DNA of 64,000 nt, taken from Trigonopsis variabilis (taxonomy: Eukaryota > Ascomycota > Trigonopsidomycetes > Trigonopsidales > Trigonopsidaceae). Of the stretch, positions 1 to 10,315 are shown piece by piece. The position numbers and the translations under genes are program-made. Every line of letters starts with the position of its first letter. Within the stretch, counting starts at the first letter, position 1. The stretch spans positions 372,001 to 436,000 of the forward strand of contig PPXM03000008.1 in assembly GCA_003707065.3 (NCBI GenBank), given 5' to 3'. Below the pieces are notes generated by a model that searched no databases, had not been told where the DNA came from, and was given only the letters and a program-made list of their open reading frames with translations.

Positions 1-215
1 CAACCAGTGTCACCGAAGGGCGGGCAAAGGATTTCGCAATGGCCTATTGGCTTATCAAGGAGATTGGTGTTGTGGGCATTCCTCCGTCAGAGTTCTACAT
101 TCCACAGCATGCTCACAACGCAGAGCAATTTCTTCGCTTTGCCGTCTGCAAGGATGATGACACGTTACGCGAGGCAGCAAAGAAACTCCTCAAGCTTAAA
201 GATTATATCATATAG
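1..215 (+). CDS. BNA3: Kynurenine aminotransferase-like class I PLP aminotransferase, 3' end only
   Basis: Reading from base 3 gives about 70 residues ending at TAG 213-215, so the gene begins left of the window. The segment contains EGRAKDFAMAYWLIKEIGV, IPPSEFYIPQH and FLRFAVCKDDDTL. These match the C-terminal small domain of fungal Bna3 / kynurenine-oxoglutarate transaminases, including the FAVCKDD block before the last helix. This enzyme family transaminates kynurenine to kynurenic acid using pyridoxal phosphate, and related enzymes accept alpha-aminoadipate. The catalytic lysine lies outside the window. The exact subfamily is inferred from a short tail, so a different class I aminotransferase of the same fold cannot be excluded. 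Confidence 0.75.
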   Translation, partial: TSVTEGRAKDFAMAYWLIKEIGVVGIPPSEFYIPQHAHNAEQFLRFAVCKDDDTLREAAKKLLKLKDYII

Positions 216-394
216 GAAAGACCCGGATAGAGTTGCAATGCTGGAAATGTGTATCATAGAAAATGCAGCAAATCGTTATGTTAGGCATCACGAGTAGTAC
301 CGCATGTATCTGCAAGGCAGCATAAAAGGAGGTTCAACTGTTCCACCGTGCTCAGTTCGAAAACATAAAAAAAAGATAAAACCTTGGTAGCCCA

Positions 395-1333
395 TTAACT
401 CTTAAAGACTTCACCTACTGGGCCATTAAGCCATAACTGAGGTACTCCCACTAGGCAGCCCTCTTTGGAACTCACCCAGCGTGTCATGGTCGCAGGCGGT
501 GGAGGAGCAGCAGATTTTTCCTCACCTTCAGAAGCATTACCGGAAGCAGGAACTCCACTAGCCGAAGAAACACCCGATGACCTAGCATTCTTGCGTTGCC
601 GAGCAGGCTGTCGTTTAAGTAAGCGGTTGAGAGTCTCAAGCTTTTCTTCCTCCAATCGTTTATTAGATAGGTTCTTGCGCTTTCGCGCTGATTCAGTTCT
701 CTTCAGAGCAATTTCTTCAGGCGTTAATACCCGCTTCTTATTTTTACCCTCATCGAGCAATTGGAACGAGGTGGTGACTCCCTCAACTCGAGACCGTTGT
801 CGCTCAGACATCCGACTGAGCTCACGGGCCGAGTATTTTGGAGTACTATCGGTTTCATCGGCTTCAACTTCACTTGTTTCTTCTTCAAAAGCGTCATCAA
901 TATCGGAATCTACTTCCACTTCGTCATCATTCACCCCTTCACTGTTGTCATCACTATCTTCCACGATTGCCTTTCGCTTCCTTGAACCTGTCGTATGAGG
1001 AGCTTCACTCCCTCGATCTGTAGATCGTTTTGATTTCGTCTTGCCATTATTCGCTTTCATGGCTTTAGCCGGTGCCTTTCTTCTGGAATTCTTGCTGCTT
1101 CGCGAGTTTTTCGAAGCGCTGGGCCGTTTTATCACTTCCTCGTCTGATATATTCAAGTCTTCCTCATCCGAGAAGTCCCCTTCCTCCTCATACCCTGTTT
1201 CAAAATCCCCGTCCTGGGTATCATCGACAAAATCAGAGTCTTCAGCATCCCCAGTACTCTCCTGGTCACTCTGGACTGCATCCAACTCGCTCATTGGATC
1301 AGACAACACGGAAGACGAATCTGATTGATCCAT
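395..1333 (-). CDS. IES2: INO80 chromatin-remodelling complex subunit Ies2
   Basis: A single exon encodes 312 aa, close to the budding yeast protein (about 320 aa), and starts at a true ATG (1333-1331). The first 160 residues are highly acidic and serine-rich with short basic patches. At about 180-250 lies the PAPA-1-like block: RVLTPEEIALKRTESARK followed by RKNLSNKRLEEEKLETLNR and a basic stretch ending in ARQRK. Ies2 sits at the Rvb1/Rvb2-Ino80 ATPase interface and stimulates nucleosome sliding. The tail keeps TRWVSSKEG and a hydrophobic end. The gene is divergent from TRP2, with 153 bp between start codons. The assignment rests mainly on the PAPA-1 block and the overall layout. Confidence 0.85.
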   Translation of the reverse strand: MDQSDSSSVLSDPMSELDAVQSDQESTGDAEDSDFVDDTQDGDFETGYEEEGDFSDEEDLNISDEEVIKRPSASKNSRSSKNSRRKAPAKAMKANNGKTKSKRSTDRGSEAPHTTGSRKRKAIVEDSDDNSEGVNDDEVEVDSDIDDAFEEETSEVEADETDSTPKYSARELSRMSERQRSRVEGVTTSFQLLDEGKNKKRVLTPEEIALKRTESARKRKNLSNKRLEEEKLETLNRLLKRQPARQRKNARSSGVSSASGVPASGNASEGEEKSAAPPPPATMTRWVSSKEGCLVGVPQLWLNGPVGEVFKS

Positions 1334-1427
1334 TGTTATGCTCTCTAAGATTCCTCTGGCGGAGACAGTGGCAGTTGATCTAGGATCGCAGCGTTACACG
1401 AAATTTCACTGTTGCAACCAGCAAAAC

Positions 1428-1434
1428 TGACTCA
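1428..1434. promoter_or_regulatory. Gcn4/CPC1-type site TGACTCA upstream of TRP2
   Basis: A perfect TGACTCA lies 53 bp before the TRP2 ATG, in the short divergent IES2-TRP2 intergenic region. This is the classical binding sequence of the bZIP activator of general amino-acid control (Gcn4/CpcA/Cpc1). Its position before an amino-acid biosynthesis gene makes a regulatory role likely, but no binding data are available from sequence. Confidence 0.55.
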
Positions 1435-1486
1435 CCAAGTCCCGGTGATAACTGCCTCTCGGTGAAGGCCTTTTTTATAATTGACA

Positions 1487-3054
1487 ATGACGCAGGTAAG
1501 TGATTGATGAGTGCGAAGAGCTTTTTCTCACCAATTTAGCCGATTCTTCAGCCGTCTTTTGAAGTGATCAAGGAAGCTCTGAGTGAGCAGGTCAATGGCA
1601 AGCGACCAAACTTGGTTCCTGTGTTTGCTTTCATTCCCGCTGATTCTCTTACTCCGGCATCTGCTTACTTAAAGCTAACGGGAGCTAAAAGTGGATATTC
1701 ATTTCTATTCGAAAGTACTTATCAGGGTGAGATGGTTGGCCGATACTCGGTTCTGGGTGTGAAACCTCGAAAGGTCTTCAAGACCGGCAATGGAGCAGGA
1801 CCTGATGTTGATCCTTTGCAGGTCCTCGAAAAAGAGCTTGATCAGTATCGACCGGCTGACATTCTTGGGATTCCCAACTTATCAGGTGGTGCGGTTGGGT
1901 ATGTTGCCTACGATTGTATAAAATACTTTGAGCCTCGAACTGCTAGGCCGTTAACAGATCCACTAGGAATTCCTGAGAGTGTCATGATGCTTTTTGATAC
2001 AGTGGTTGCTTTCGATCATGTCTATCAGAAAATCCAGGTGATCACCAACGTTTTTGTAGACGAGGACGAGATATCAGATGAGAAGCTAAAAGGGTTATTA
2101 AGTGAGGCCGATTCAGACATTCAACAAGTCATTGCTATTTTGAAATCCGATCATACTCCTCAATTCGAGCAGCCACCGATATCAGTTGATGAGCCGAGAG
2201 AGTATAAGTCGAATATCGGCCAGGAGGGTTATGAGAATCATGTCCGTCAATTAAAAAAGCATATTCTCAAGGGTGATATTTTTCAGGCGGTGCCATCTCA
2301 GCGGTTGGCGAGAAAAACTGACCTTCATCCTTTTAATGTTTATCGCCATCTCCGGAGTGTCAACCCGTCTCCATATCTCTTTTACATCGATTATATCTCA
2401 TTCCAGGTGGTCGGCGCCAGTCCAGAGCTTCTTGTCAAAGTCGATGGCAAAGGAAAAGTTATTACTCATCCGATAGCGGGGACGGTTAAGCGAGGTAAAA
2501 CGACAGAAGAGGATGATGCGCTAGCTCAGGAGCTTCTCTCCTCTCTCAAAGACCGGGCCGAGCATGTTATGTTGGTGGATCTAGCTAGGAATGATATCAA
2601 CCGTGTCTGTGATCCATTGACGACTAATGTTGATCGCCTGATGGTCATCGAACGGTTCAGTCACGTCATGCATTTGACATCACAGGTATCTGGTACCCTA
2701 CGAGAAGGCAAGACTCGCTTTGATGCCTTCAGGTCCATCTTTCCTGCCGGAACGGTGTCTGGCGCCCCCAAGGTTAGAGCCATGGAGTTGGTAAGTGAGC
2801 TTGAAGGTGAACGGAGAGGCGTTTATGCTGGAGCAGTTGGACACTGGGGTTATGACAAATGTTCAATGGATACATGTATAGCTCTTCGAACGATGGTCTT
2901 CAAGGACGGAACCGCATATTTGCAGGCGGGCGGAGGAATTGTTTATGATTCAGATCCCTACGATGAATATATCGAGACCCTCAATAAACTGGGAGCCAAC
3001 ATGAAATGTATAACAGAGGCTGAGAATCTCTACGCCTCGGGACTTTTGAATTGA
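1487..3054 (+). CDS. TRP2: Anthranilate synthase component I
   Basis: Exons are 1487-1495 and 1540-3054, with a 44-nt intron (GTAAGT to TTTAG). The first exon encodes only Met-Thr-Gln, and the spliced product is 507 aa, the same length as S. cerevisiae Trp2. The body reading frame has no ATG near its start, so the split start is needed; it restores the expected N-terminus ILQPSFEVIKEAL. The N-terminal regulatory half includes FLFESTYQGEMVGRYS. The chorismate-binding half carries ITHPIAGTVKRGKT, EHVMLVDLARND, GTVSGAPKVRAMELV and QAGGGIVYDSDP. The enzyme makes anthranilate from chorismate with the glutaminase Trp3 in the cytosol. It is about 5 kb from TRP5, and a Gcn4-type site lies just upstream. 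Confidence 0.97.
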
Positions 3055-3241
3055 ACTGTAAAAATGAGATATACTATCACTGTTTTGCGTAGCAGCATTC
3101 TGCACAGTTTAATTTCCGCAGCACGCAGAATAACAATAGAGCTAAGGCCTGTTCCTATGCAAGCAAACTCAATCGTACAGAGTTGAATGTCTTTGTCTCT
3201 GGGCTGTATCGCTGTGGGATGTCTACACATGCTCTTGGGCA

Positions 3242-4056
3242 ATGACTGCAACCGATATTCAAACGACTCCAATGTCGTCCATACCCAAGTTAACTTTTCC
3301 CGAGCCTGCTCAGATAAAACCACGAGTAAGATCACCTCTAGCGCAAGGTCTGCGAACGCTCTTACTTTGCGTGTATATCTATGGAGGAGCCTCTGCACTG
3401 TTGTACTTGGTGTCGATGCTGGTCATTCAGCCACTTCGAAATCAACTAATAAAGGACCGGGAGAGTTATTGTTTACGAGCTCTTGAATTAATTCGAGGAG
3501 CTAATAATAAACTATCGAAGATAGTGACCAAAGTTCCCGAGGTATCGATAAAGCCTTCGCCTAGAAATAGTAGAGTGAAGGAGATTTTCAAGAGTGTTGG
3601 GGTGCAAACGCAAGAGCCCGAAACATTGGCAGGGACGTTTGATAATGGTTATACATATACGGATGGATATACCATGGAGTGGGCACCTACCAGTCGGCAC
3701 TTGAGTGCTCAGAAACTGCAGCAGTTAGCTTACAATATGAGTTTATTGAATGATGAAATGACCAAAGAGGAGGATAATGCTGATAGTTCTGATGTGGGGG
3801 ACTCGCTAAAAGAGATTAGAATCTACTTGGAGCAGCCGATGTTCGTCAATTCTCCAAGATACGGCGGTAATCGACCTGAATATTTCAGCGATGGACAACA
3901 GGATCCCGTTTCTGGTGAAGGAAAAGCCTTAAAAGACATTCAGTCAGAAATCAAAGTCCTAAAAGGACAATTGTTGAGTTTGTATGTGTCTTTTACTCTG
4001 AATTGGAGCTAACGATTAGTCGAAATTTCCCTCGCCCGTCATATGACAAAAATTAA
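3242..4056 (+). CDS. Pex17-like peroxisomal membrane protein (tentative)
   Basis: Exons are 3242-3981 and 4020-4056. The 38-nt intron has donor GTATGT and branch GCTAAC followed by GATTAG; splicing replaces a premature end with a tail ending RNFPRPSYDKN, giving 258 aa. A hydrophobic segment (about residues 43-62, VYIYGGASALLYLVSMLVI) follows a short polar N-terminus. It is followed by a helical region rich in L, N and K (RALELIRGANNKLSKIVTKV), a polar middle and a final helix before the tail. This resembles fungal Pex17 and Pex14/17-type peroxins, which join the docking complex for PTS1 receptor import. Sequence similarity in that family is low, so it could also be another single-pass membrane protein. 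Confidence 0.5.
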
Positions 4057-4262
4057 TAAATACGAGGAGCTACAGATTTGGTCTTGCAGACCATTTTATA
4101 TGCTATACTTGAAAGAAATGGTGTGAGATGACATGTGAATTTGTACGCTCGACGACACTTAACCTTTCTAACCTACCACGTCCTTGAAAGCCGATTATAG
4201 GAGTGAATCGACTGCGGCTATCCTATTACAGAACTCTTCCCGTCACCTCTCTCCACACCGCA

Positions 4263-5285
4263 TTATGATCCTCGAGAAAAGGCCTCATAAGCCGGAGAAG
4301 TATTTTCGTATGTCGTCAAGAAAAGTGACTCCCGATTATTATCAAGATATCGAAGAATGCTTTCAATGTGTTGTCGAAGGACAGTAACACTTTGCTGATC
4401 CATGTTAGTTTGAGCAATAAGTTCCGGCAGCAGAACAAATAATCGTAGGAGGTGTTCAGCACCCCAGGCTTGCCGCGGGGGGATGTTCTTCTTATTGGAC
4501 TTTTTCCATAAAAGTAACTGCTGCCTTTCAAATCGATATAATAAAATACTCGGCAGGGCGCGATCAAAATAGAGCTTCAACCCAGCGATCACCTCTTCAA
4601 GGACCTCTCGCTCGCTCGATCCAGGAGCCATGTGATTGACTTGAGAGGGCTGGCTTTTCCGTCTTGCGGATTTCACGTCGGGAGGATTGACGATATACTC
4701 AAAGTAGTTGTCGAGGATCTGTTCCACCGTGGGATCTCTCGGCAAGGGAACAATTTGATGGTTTTTAGTCACATACTCCCAATCGTCGACTAATTGAGAT
4801 TTCAATGAATCAGGAATCGTTAAACTTATCTCTGGCCGTCTTGAATAGTCGGATTCCTTCTCAAGATCCGTGTTTGGTTGATGGCGCGCAGAATCACGAC
4901 TCCGTTTAGACTGCCGCGTAGAACTATCACCTGTCTCTGAACTTTCACGCTTCTGACCCGTAGAGGCATCCTTTGATGAATGCTTTCCTTTCTGGGCCTT
5001 GGCTTTGGCTTGGTTTTGAGCTTCCAGCGCCGCGCTTTTCAAATCTCGCTGCGTCTTTAGATTTTCTTCGGTCCATTCCAGAATTCGATCTTCAGGAACC
5101 CACTCATCCCACGTGCTTTTCCATCCTTTATAATGAATTAAATACGCTATCTTGTCTTTCAGTTCTTCCGAGAATCGATCATCATCTTTATCAACTTCTT
5201 CTCCAGGTTCGTGGACTTTAATGATCTTAGCTTCATACAAAAGAGGGCCATGGAAAGCCAAGCATCGAGAGTTGAGGCTAAACAT
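4263..5285 (-). CDS. EAF3: Chromatin reader Eaf3/MRG15 of NuA4 and Rpd3S
   Basis: The single exon encodes 340 aa from ATG 5285-5283. The N-terminal chromodomain begins RCLAFHGPLLYEAKIIKVHE and continues with YLIHYKGWKSTWDEWVPED, the aromatic cage region that reads H3K36 methylation. A basic, charged linker (about 90-160) leads into the MRG domain, seen as IPDSLKSQLVDDWEYVTK, LPRDPTVEQILDNYFEYI, GLKLYFDRALPSILLYRFER and AEHLLRLFVLLPELI. Eaf3 is shared by the NuA4 acetyltransferase and the Rpd3S deacetylase. It is convergent with the Pex17-like gene. Length is somewhat shorter than S. cerevisiae Eaf3 and close to other fungal MRG proteins. Confidence 0.95.
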   Translation of the reverse strand: MFSLNSRCLAFHGPLLYEAKIIKVHEPGEEVDKDDDRFSEELKDKIAYLIHYKGWKSTWDEWVPEDRILEWTEENLKTQRDLKSAALEAQNQAKAKAQKGKHSSKDASTGQKRESSETGDSSTRQSKRSRDSARHQPNTDLEKESDYSRRPEISLTIPDSLKSQLVDDWEYVTKNHQIVPLPRDPTVEQILDNYFEYIVNPPDVKSARRKSQPSQVNHMAPGSSEREVLEEVIAGLKLYFDRALPSILLYRFERQQLLLWKKSNKKNIPPRQAWGAEHLLRLFVLLPELIAQTNMDQQSVTVLRQHIESILRYLDNNRESLFLTTYENTSPAYEAFSRGS

Positions 5286-6112
5286 AAAGACAGGTAGCTT
5301 TTGGAAGAACCTTGGTCGTGAATAAACTGCGGTTGGATGTAACGCGTCGATGAAGGAGTCGTTAATCTAACGTCTAGAATCTGCAAGTACAGAGGTTCAA
5401 TTGATTATATATATATATATATCATTCTAGTACATGTGACTACGTAAAGATGAAAAAAGGTAAGCTGGTCCGAGAATCAAAACAAGAAGCCATGAGACAT
5501 AAGATCAAGCCATCCGCTCAACACCAAGATTATCAGACAGATGGGTATTTGGAAATGATTATCCATTGACATTAAAGTATATCAGTCTTTCGTGTATCTG
5601 TACAAAGGACCAGAAGCATCGATAGTAGAGGGCAGGCAGACAAGCTGCGTTTTCCAAAAATAATAGGCTGACTAGGACATTAAACACACAGATCCATACC
5701 AGCATCATTAAAGAGACTGGAACAACTGATGAACCATTGCAACCTGGTCGGTTGAGTATGAAATGGGGATATAGAGTCACGAAGTAGAATATTAGGACAC
5801 TGGGATGCTTTCTGATATCTTGCAAAGCAAAGCAACATTGTTCCAGCGAGATAAGGGAAAAATAAAAGAGTATCCACTGCTCTCACTGATTGCGGTATGC
5901 GTTCTACTGCTGATCAGAAATATCTCATCATCCTCTGTTCATTTTTCCTTCAGAACAAGACACTGCTCCTCATATCAGAGGAGAACACAAGTATATTTAT
6001 TACACGTATCTGAATAGATAGAGATCTTAACATTTCGGGGCTGTGTCAATGAGAAGACCTACAGGGAACGCGTCCGTGACAAGTGAGGTTGCGAGCTCAA
6101 TGAACCATAGCA
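5286..6112. other. Intergenic region between EAF3 and NKP2
   Basis: This 827-bp stretch separates two divergent genes and presumably holds both promoters. It contains a (TA)n microsatellite at 5406-5422. Short hydrophobic reading frames occur on both strands (about 5559-5825 minus and 5805-6017 plus), but neither has a recognisable family or splice-supported extension. I see no tRNA or snoRNA that I can defend. Confidence 0.5.
5406..5422. repeat. (TA)n dinucleotide microsatellite
   Basis: An uninterrupted alternating TA run of 17 bases lies about 120 bp upstream of the EAF3 start codon. It is the only simple dinucleotide run of this length I noticed in the window. Confidence 0.9.
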
Positions 6113-6762
6113 ATGAGCCAGGCCAAACAAACACAAGAGATTCTTGAGAATTTCCTGCTTAACCAGATCAATCTTCGGGAAATTATCAGTTTTCAGGATT
6201 TTGTGCGACTTTTCCCTAAAGACAAGCAAAATGATAAGGATAGTCTCAAGAGCCTATACTCTACTATATCTCGTGAAAGAAAAAGATTGACGGAATCAAT
6301 AAATGCCAATATTGAAATTGAGTCAAGACTAATTGAAATGAAGTTTCGGGAAGCATTGCGAAAGCAGCAAAACGAACTCCAGTCCAGGAATGACGCCCAG
6401 GACGTTGAAAGCGAGAGCTCTGAAGATGAATTTGAATCAAATGCTGCCAATGCCCTCTTTGGCGTCGTGAAATCTCACAATTATGACAGTCATTTGTCTA
6501 CAAAGCAAAAACTGGATGATGTCAATGCCGCTTTGGAACTGGCTATCACTAACCTTGAGAATGATATCAGCAACATGGAAAGTGAGCTTGAAGGGAAAAC
6601 TCAGGAAATCAGGTCGATGAATGAAGAACTGAGCAACATAACATATCCCAAGAACCCTGATCCGAGCAATGTTCAACAGACGATCAACACTCTCAAGGTA
6701 AGCGCTCCTCTCCCCTTTCTAACTCCAAGGCTACATACAAGAAAGCCAAGGCTAAGCAATAA
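6113..6762 (+). CDS. NKP2: Kinetochore protein of the Nkp2/Cnl2 family
   Basis: Exons are 6113-6697 and 6730-6762, giving 205 aa. The 32-nt intron (GTAAGC to CTAACTCCAAG) is among the shortest in the window; splicing gives the basic end ATYKKAKAKQ. The N-terminus EILENFLLNQINLREIIS, then QDFVRLFPKDKQND and LKSLYSTISRERKRL, fits the Cnl2/NKP2 family signature. A long coiled coil (about 120-190) follows. Nkp2/Cnl2 belongs to the inner kinetochore Ctf19/Mis6-Sim4 complex. Overall identity in this family is low, so the call depends on the N-terminal block and the coiled-coil architecture. It ends 158 bp from the convergent RRG9. Confidence 0.75.
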
Positions 6763-6920
6763 CGTTTCATTGGAGTCTTATGTACACTTTTACTTTCTCT
6801 TGGAAATGGCTTCTTGAGTCCACATGGATAAACAAACATAATCGCTATGAAATACGCGCTACTATATACCATTGAGTTATTCTAATATCCAGTAAATGAT
6901 GCTATGTACAATACTTGTCA

Positions 6921-7913
6921 TTATACTATTTGGCCTTCGTCCACGATCTCCTCTGATAGCCTAGCCTTTTTGAGAGCGTCAGCTCGGATTCGGGCCCGGA
7001 TTCCGGCAATAATGCTTCCTACTTCTTCTGTAAGGGCCGGCCTGTCTGAAAAATCTGACGATTTTGCATTTTGAGTTTGCTCTTTTGAAGACCTCTGGTA
7101 TTTCTCTGGATCCAAACTTTGGGCACTAGCTATTGCCCGGCCTTTTCTTTTCTCTATTTTTTCATTCAACTGTTCAAGCTTCTCCTGATATAGCGTCTCT
7201 TTTTCAAGAACATGAATTAAATTCGCGTCAACGATATCATCTTGATCGATGTCCAATAGGTCAAGGTCTCTGGCCATTTCATAGTCGCCGTCTTCCTCTA
7301 ACCCTAACCGTCGTCTTTTAATAACTTCACTTTTCTCTGGATACTTGTAGACTCCCATGCAATAGTTTAGAATGCGGTCCGCAGCTCTCTCCACTTTACC
7401 AACATTGATCAATGCTAATCTGTGCCGCTCTTGCCGCCGTTTCCATCGGGCCATTCGCTTCTCATGCTCTTCTTCCGTTGGTATCCAGTTGCTCTTCAAT
7501 ATACGCCGAATGGCATCTGGTGACACCTTGAAGATCCGAGCAAGGACTGATGTACTATACTCCTTATGATCTCGATGAAGAATCCGAATGCCCTCAACCA
7601 CGTCTGGTGATAAGCGCTTCATGGGATTCCATGCCTGCCCTCGTAATTTCTCTTTAGTAGCGTATTTCTGCACCTTCCACTCGGGCATATCCTCCTTATG
7701 TTCTCTCCACATCTTGGGTACTCTTATTTGCTCATGGTCAACCGGCTTCCCAGACTCAGGACTTCCTGACAAGGACCAGTCTTTTCGTCTTTTTCTTCGA
7801 CTGGATCCATCTTTTGCCGTCGTCGTCGCCAAAGATCTAACACAGATCCCATAGAAGAGTCCTGTTCCTCTTGTGTACAAACTGCAACAGGATCCTGGAC
7901 GAAGCATCTCCAT
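6921..7913 (-). CDS. RRG9: Mitochondrial Rrg9/neugrin-like protein
   Basis: The single exon encodes 330 aa from ATG 7913-7911. The first 35 residues are poor in acids and rich in R, S, T and C, a likely mitochondrial presequence. The Rrg9/neugrin core (about 90-150) reads RGQAWNPMKRLSPDVVEGIR, then STSVLARIFKVSPDAIRRIL and SNWIPTEEEHEKRMARWKRR, a helix-turn-helix-like unit with a basic tail. Rrg9 is required for respiratory growth and mitochondrial genome maintenance; neugrin binds mitochondrial 16S rRNA in animals. The C-terminal half is charged and coiled-coil-prone. It is divergent from TRP5 with about 220 bp between starts. Confidence 0.9.
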   Translation of the reverse strand: MEMLRPGSCCSLYTRGTGLFYGICVRSLATTTAKDGSSRRKRRKDWSLSGSPESGKPVDHEQIRVPKMWREHKEDMPEWKVQKYATKEKLRGQAWNPMKRLSPDVVEGIRILHRDHKEYSTSVLARIFKVSPDAIRRILKSNWIPTEEEHEKRMARWKRRQERHRLALINVGKVERAADRILNYCMGVYKYPEKSEVIKRRRLGLEEDGDYEMARDLDLLDIDQDDIVDANLIHVLEKETLYQEKLEQLNEKIEKRKGRAIASAQSLDPEKYQRSSKEQTQNAKSSDFSDRPALTEEVGSIIAGIRARIRADALKKARLSEEIVDEGQIV

Positions 7914-8054
7914 ATAAAGCTGCTATTCTTTTGATCCTTGCTCTTTGTCAAATGTCAGCTGCACAACTCAGAAAGCGATCGAGGCTAGCCTTTGTCCAAA
8001 TGTCAACTTTCTGGTAACAAGCGTTACAGTGACCTTTGTGCGTTACACCAGCGA

Positions 8055-8061
8055 TGACTCT
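8055..8061. promoter_or_regulatory. Gcn4-like half-consensus TGACTCT upstream of TRP5
   Basis: TGACTCT lies 77 bp before the TRP5 ATG. It differs from the optimal TGACTCA by one base and is a known weaker Gcn4-type variant. Together with the TRP2 site it fits co-regulation under amino-acid limitation, but a single 7-mer is weak evidence. Confidence 0.3.
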
Positions 8062-8137
8062 TCTACCACCCACACTTATCTTTCCATCCTTTCTCCTCTT
8101 TGGTCCGATTGTCTTATCAGTTATATATTGATCGACC

Positions 8138-10315
8138 ATGTCCAAGGAACTTAGGCAAGCGTTTGACAATGCCAAAGCTCAAGGTAGGTTTTATTCCGGG
8201 ATCAATGGATCCACATATGGATAAGCCTTCTGACTCATTCTAGGCCGTGCCGCCTTAGTTACTTTCATTACCGCTGGTTATCCTACTGTAGATGATACAG
8301 TTGGAATCATGAAGAGTTTACAGGCTAGCGGAGTTGACGTTATCGAGCTGGGCTTTCCATTCACGGATCCCATCGCTGACGGCCCAGTCATCCAACAAGC
8401 TAATGTGGTAAGTGTACCGAAGCATAGATCCATCTAACGAGAGTAGACTGCTCTTAAAAACGGTGTCAATATCGATACATGTCTGGAAATTGTTCGGAAA
8501 GCCCGAAAGGAAAACGTCACGATTCCGATTATCTTCATGGGTTACTATAACCCCATTCTTATATACGGGGAGCGGACATTTTCAGAAAGAGCCAAGAAGG
8601 CAGGGGTAAATGGTGCTATTATAGTCGATCTGCCTCCCAGGGAAGCAGACAAAATCAGGGAATTCTTCACATCAGAGGGAATTAGCTATGTCCCTTTAAT
8701 TGCTCCATCTACGCCTGACTCTAGGATCAAGTACCTTGCCTCTATTGCCGACTCTTTTGTTTATGTGGTTTCTAGAATGGGTACTACTGGTGCCTCTGCC
8801 TCTTTGAACACCAATCTTCCAGCATTCTGTGCTCATATTAAGAACCTGGTTGGCGATGTCCCCTATGCAGTTGGTTTTGGCGTGAGCACTCCCGAGCATT
8901 TCCAGATGGTCTCTGACTTGGCTGACGGAGTGGTCATTGGGTCCAAGTTAATTACTGTCATCGCTGAATCCCAAAAAGACCAAATCTTTGAAAATGTTGA
9001 GCTCTTTATCAAGAACATTCTTGCAGGTGCTAAACACAGAAAGGAAAACAAGGTCGACCTAGCCAACGATCAGGGCTCGGCTGCCCTTGCTGAGAAAAAC
9101 CCTCCTAAGCGGGAGTTTACGGATCGATTTGGCGAATTCGGAGGCCAATATGTTCCTGAAGTCTTGTACGACTGCCTCAGTGAACTTGAACGAGGCTTCG
9201 AGGACGCAGTCAACGATCCTGCATTCTGGGAGGAATTCCGCTCCTACTATGATTATATGGGACGCCCCAGTCATCTACATAGAGCTGAGCGATTGACTGA
9301 GTATGCGGGTGGAGCCTCGATCTGGCTCAAACGAGAAGATCTCAACCACACGGGATCGCACAAAATCAACAATGCCATCGGCCAAATGCTTCTTGCTAAG
9401 CGGTTAGGCAAGACTAAGGTCATTGCTGAGACGGGTGCTGGACAGCACGGCGTGGCCACGGCCACGGTGGCTGCCAAATTCGGTCTGCAGTGCAAGGTCT
9501 TCATGGGCGCTGAAGATGTCCGCCGCCAAGCCTTGAATGTGTTTCGGATGCGAATTCTTGGAGCTGAAGTTGTGCCGGTCACCAGCGGATCGCAAACTTT
9601 GCGTGACGCAGTAAACGAAGCTCTCCGCTACTGGGTGACTGAACTTGACACTACACATTATATTATTGGCTCGACAATCGGACCTCATCCTTATCCTACC
9701 ATTGTACGGACGTTCCAAAGCGTCATTGGGGAGGAGACCAAGAAGCAGATGATAGAGAAAACTGGACGCCTGCCTGACGCAGTTGTTGCTTGCGTTGGAG
9801 GTGGGTCCAATGCTACAGGAATGTTTTATCCGTTTTCCAAAGACCTTTCTGTGCGAATCTTGGGCTGTGAGGCTGGAGGTGATGGTGTTGACACTCCTCG
9901 TACCGCTGCTTCTCTTGTCGCTGGACGCAAGGGCGTTCTGCATGGCAACAAGACCTATGTTCTGCAGGATGAGTACGGCCAAGTCATTGAGACCCATTCC
10001 GTCTCGGCTGGATTGGATTACCCTGCTGTTGGGCCCGAGCTTGCAAACTGGCGAGATACCGGAAGAGCAGAATTCGTGGCTGTTACCGATGCGCAAGCCT
10101 TTGAAGGTTTCCGTCTCTTGTCTCAGCTTGAAGGTATCATCCCTGCTCTCGAGTCCTCCCATGCCATCTACGGGGCCGTGCAGTTGGCCAAGAAGATGAA
10201 GCCCGAAGAGAACTTGGTCATATGTGTCTCTGGTCGCGGTGACAAGGACGTCGAAAACATCGCAGAAAACCTGCCCAAGATTGGCCCTCAAATTGGCTGG
10301 GATCTTCGATTCTAA
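8138..10315 (+). CDS. TRP5: Bifunctional tryptophan synthase (alpha-beta fusion)
   Basis: Exons are 8138-8183, 8244-8407 and 8447-10315, with introns of 60 and 39 nt; the product is 692 aa. The alpha domain starts [20 protein letters not shown] and includes [23 protein letters not shown] and [14 protein letters not shown]. After a linker near residue 270, the beta domain starts [17 protein letters not shown]. It carries the PLP lysine in [14 protein letters not shown] and the phosphate loop [12 protein letters not shown]. Alpha makes indole from indole-3-glycerol phosphate, and beta condenses it with serine; the intermediate is channelled. This fused form is the fungal arrangement. CTG encodes a conserved Leu in the IELGFP motif, supporting the standard code. 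Confidence 0.98.

Noticed and set aside
5559-6017. Short hydrophobic frames on both strands between EAF3 and NKP2
   Set aside because: No family match, no splice-supported extension, and hydrophobic frames arise easily in T-rich DNA.
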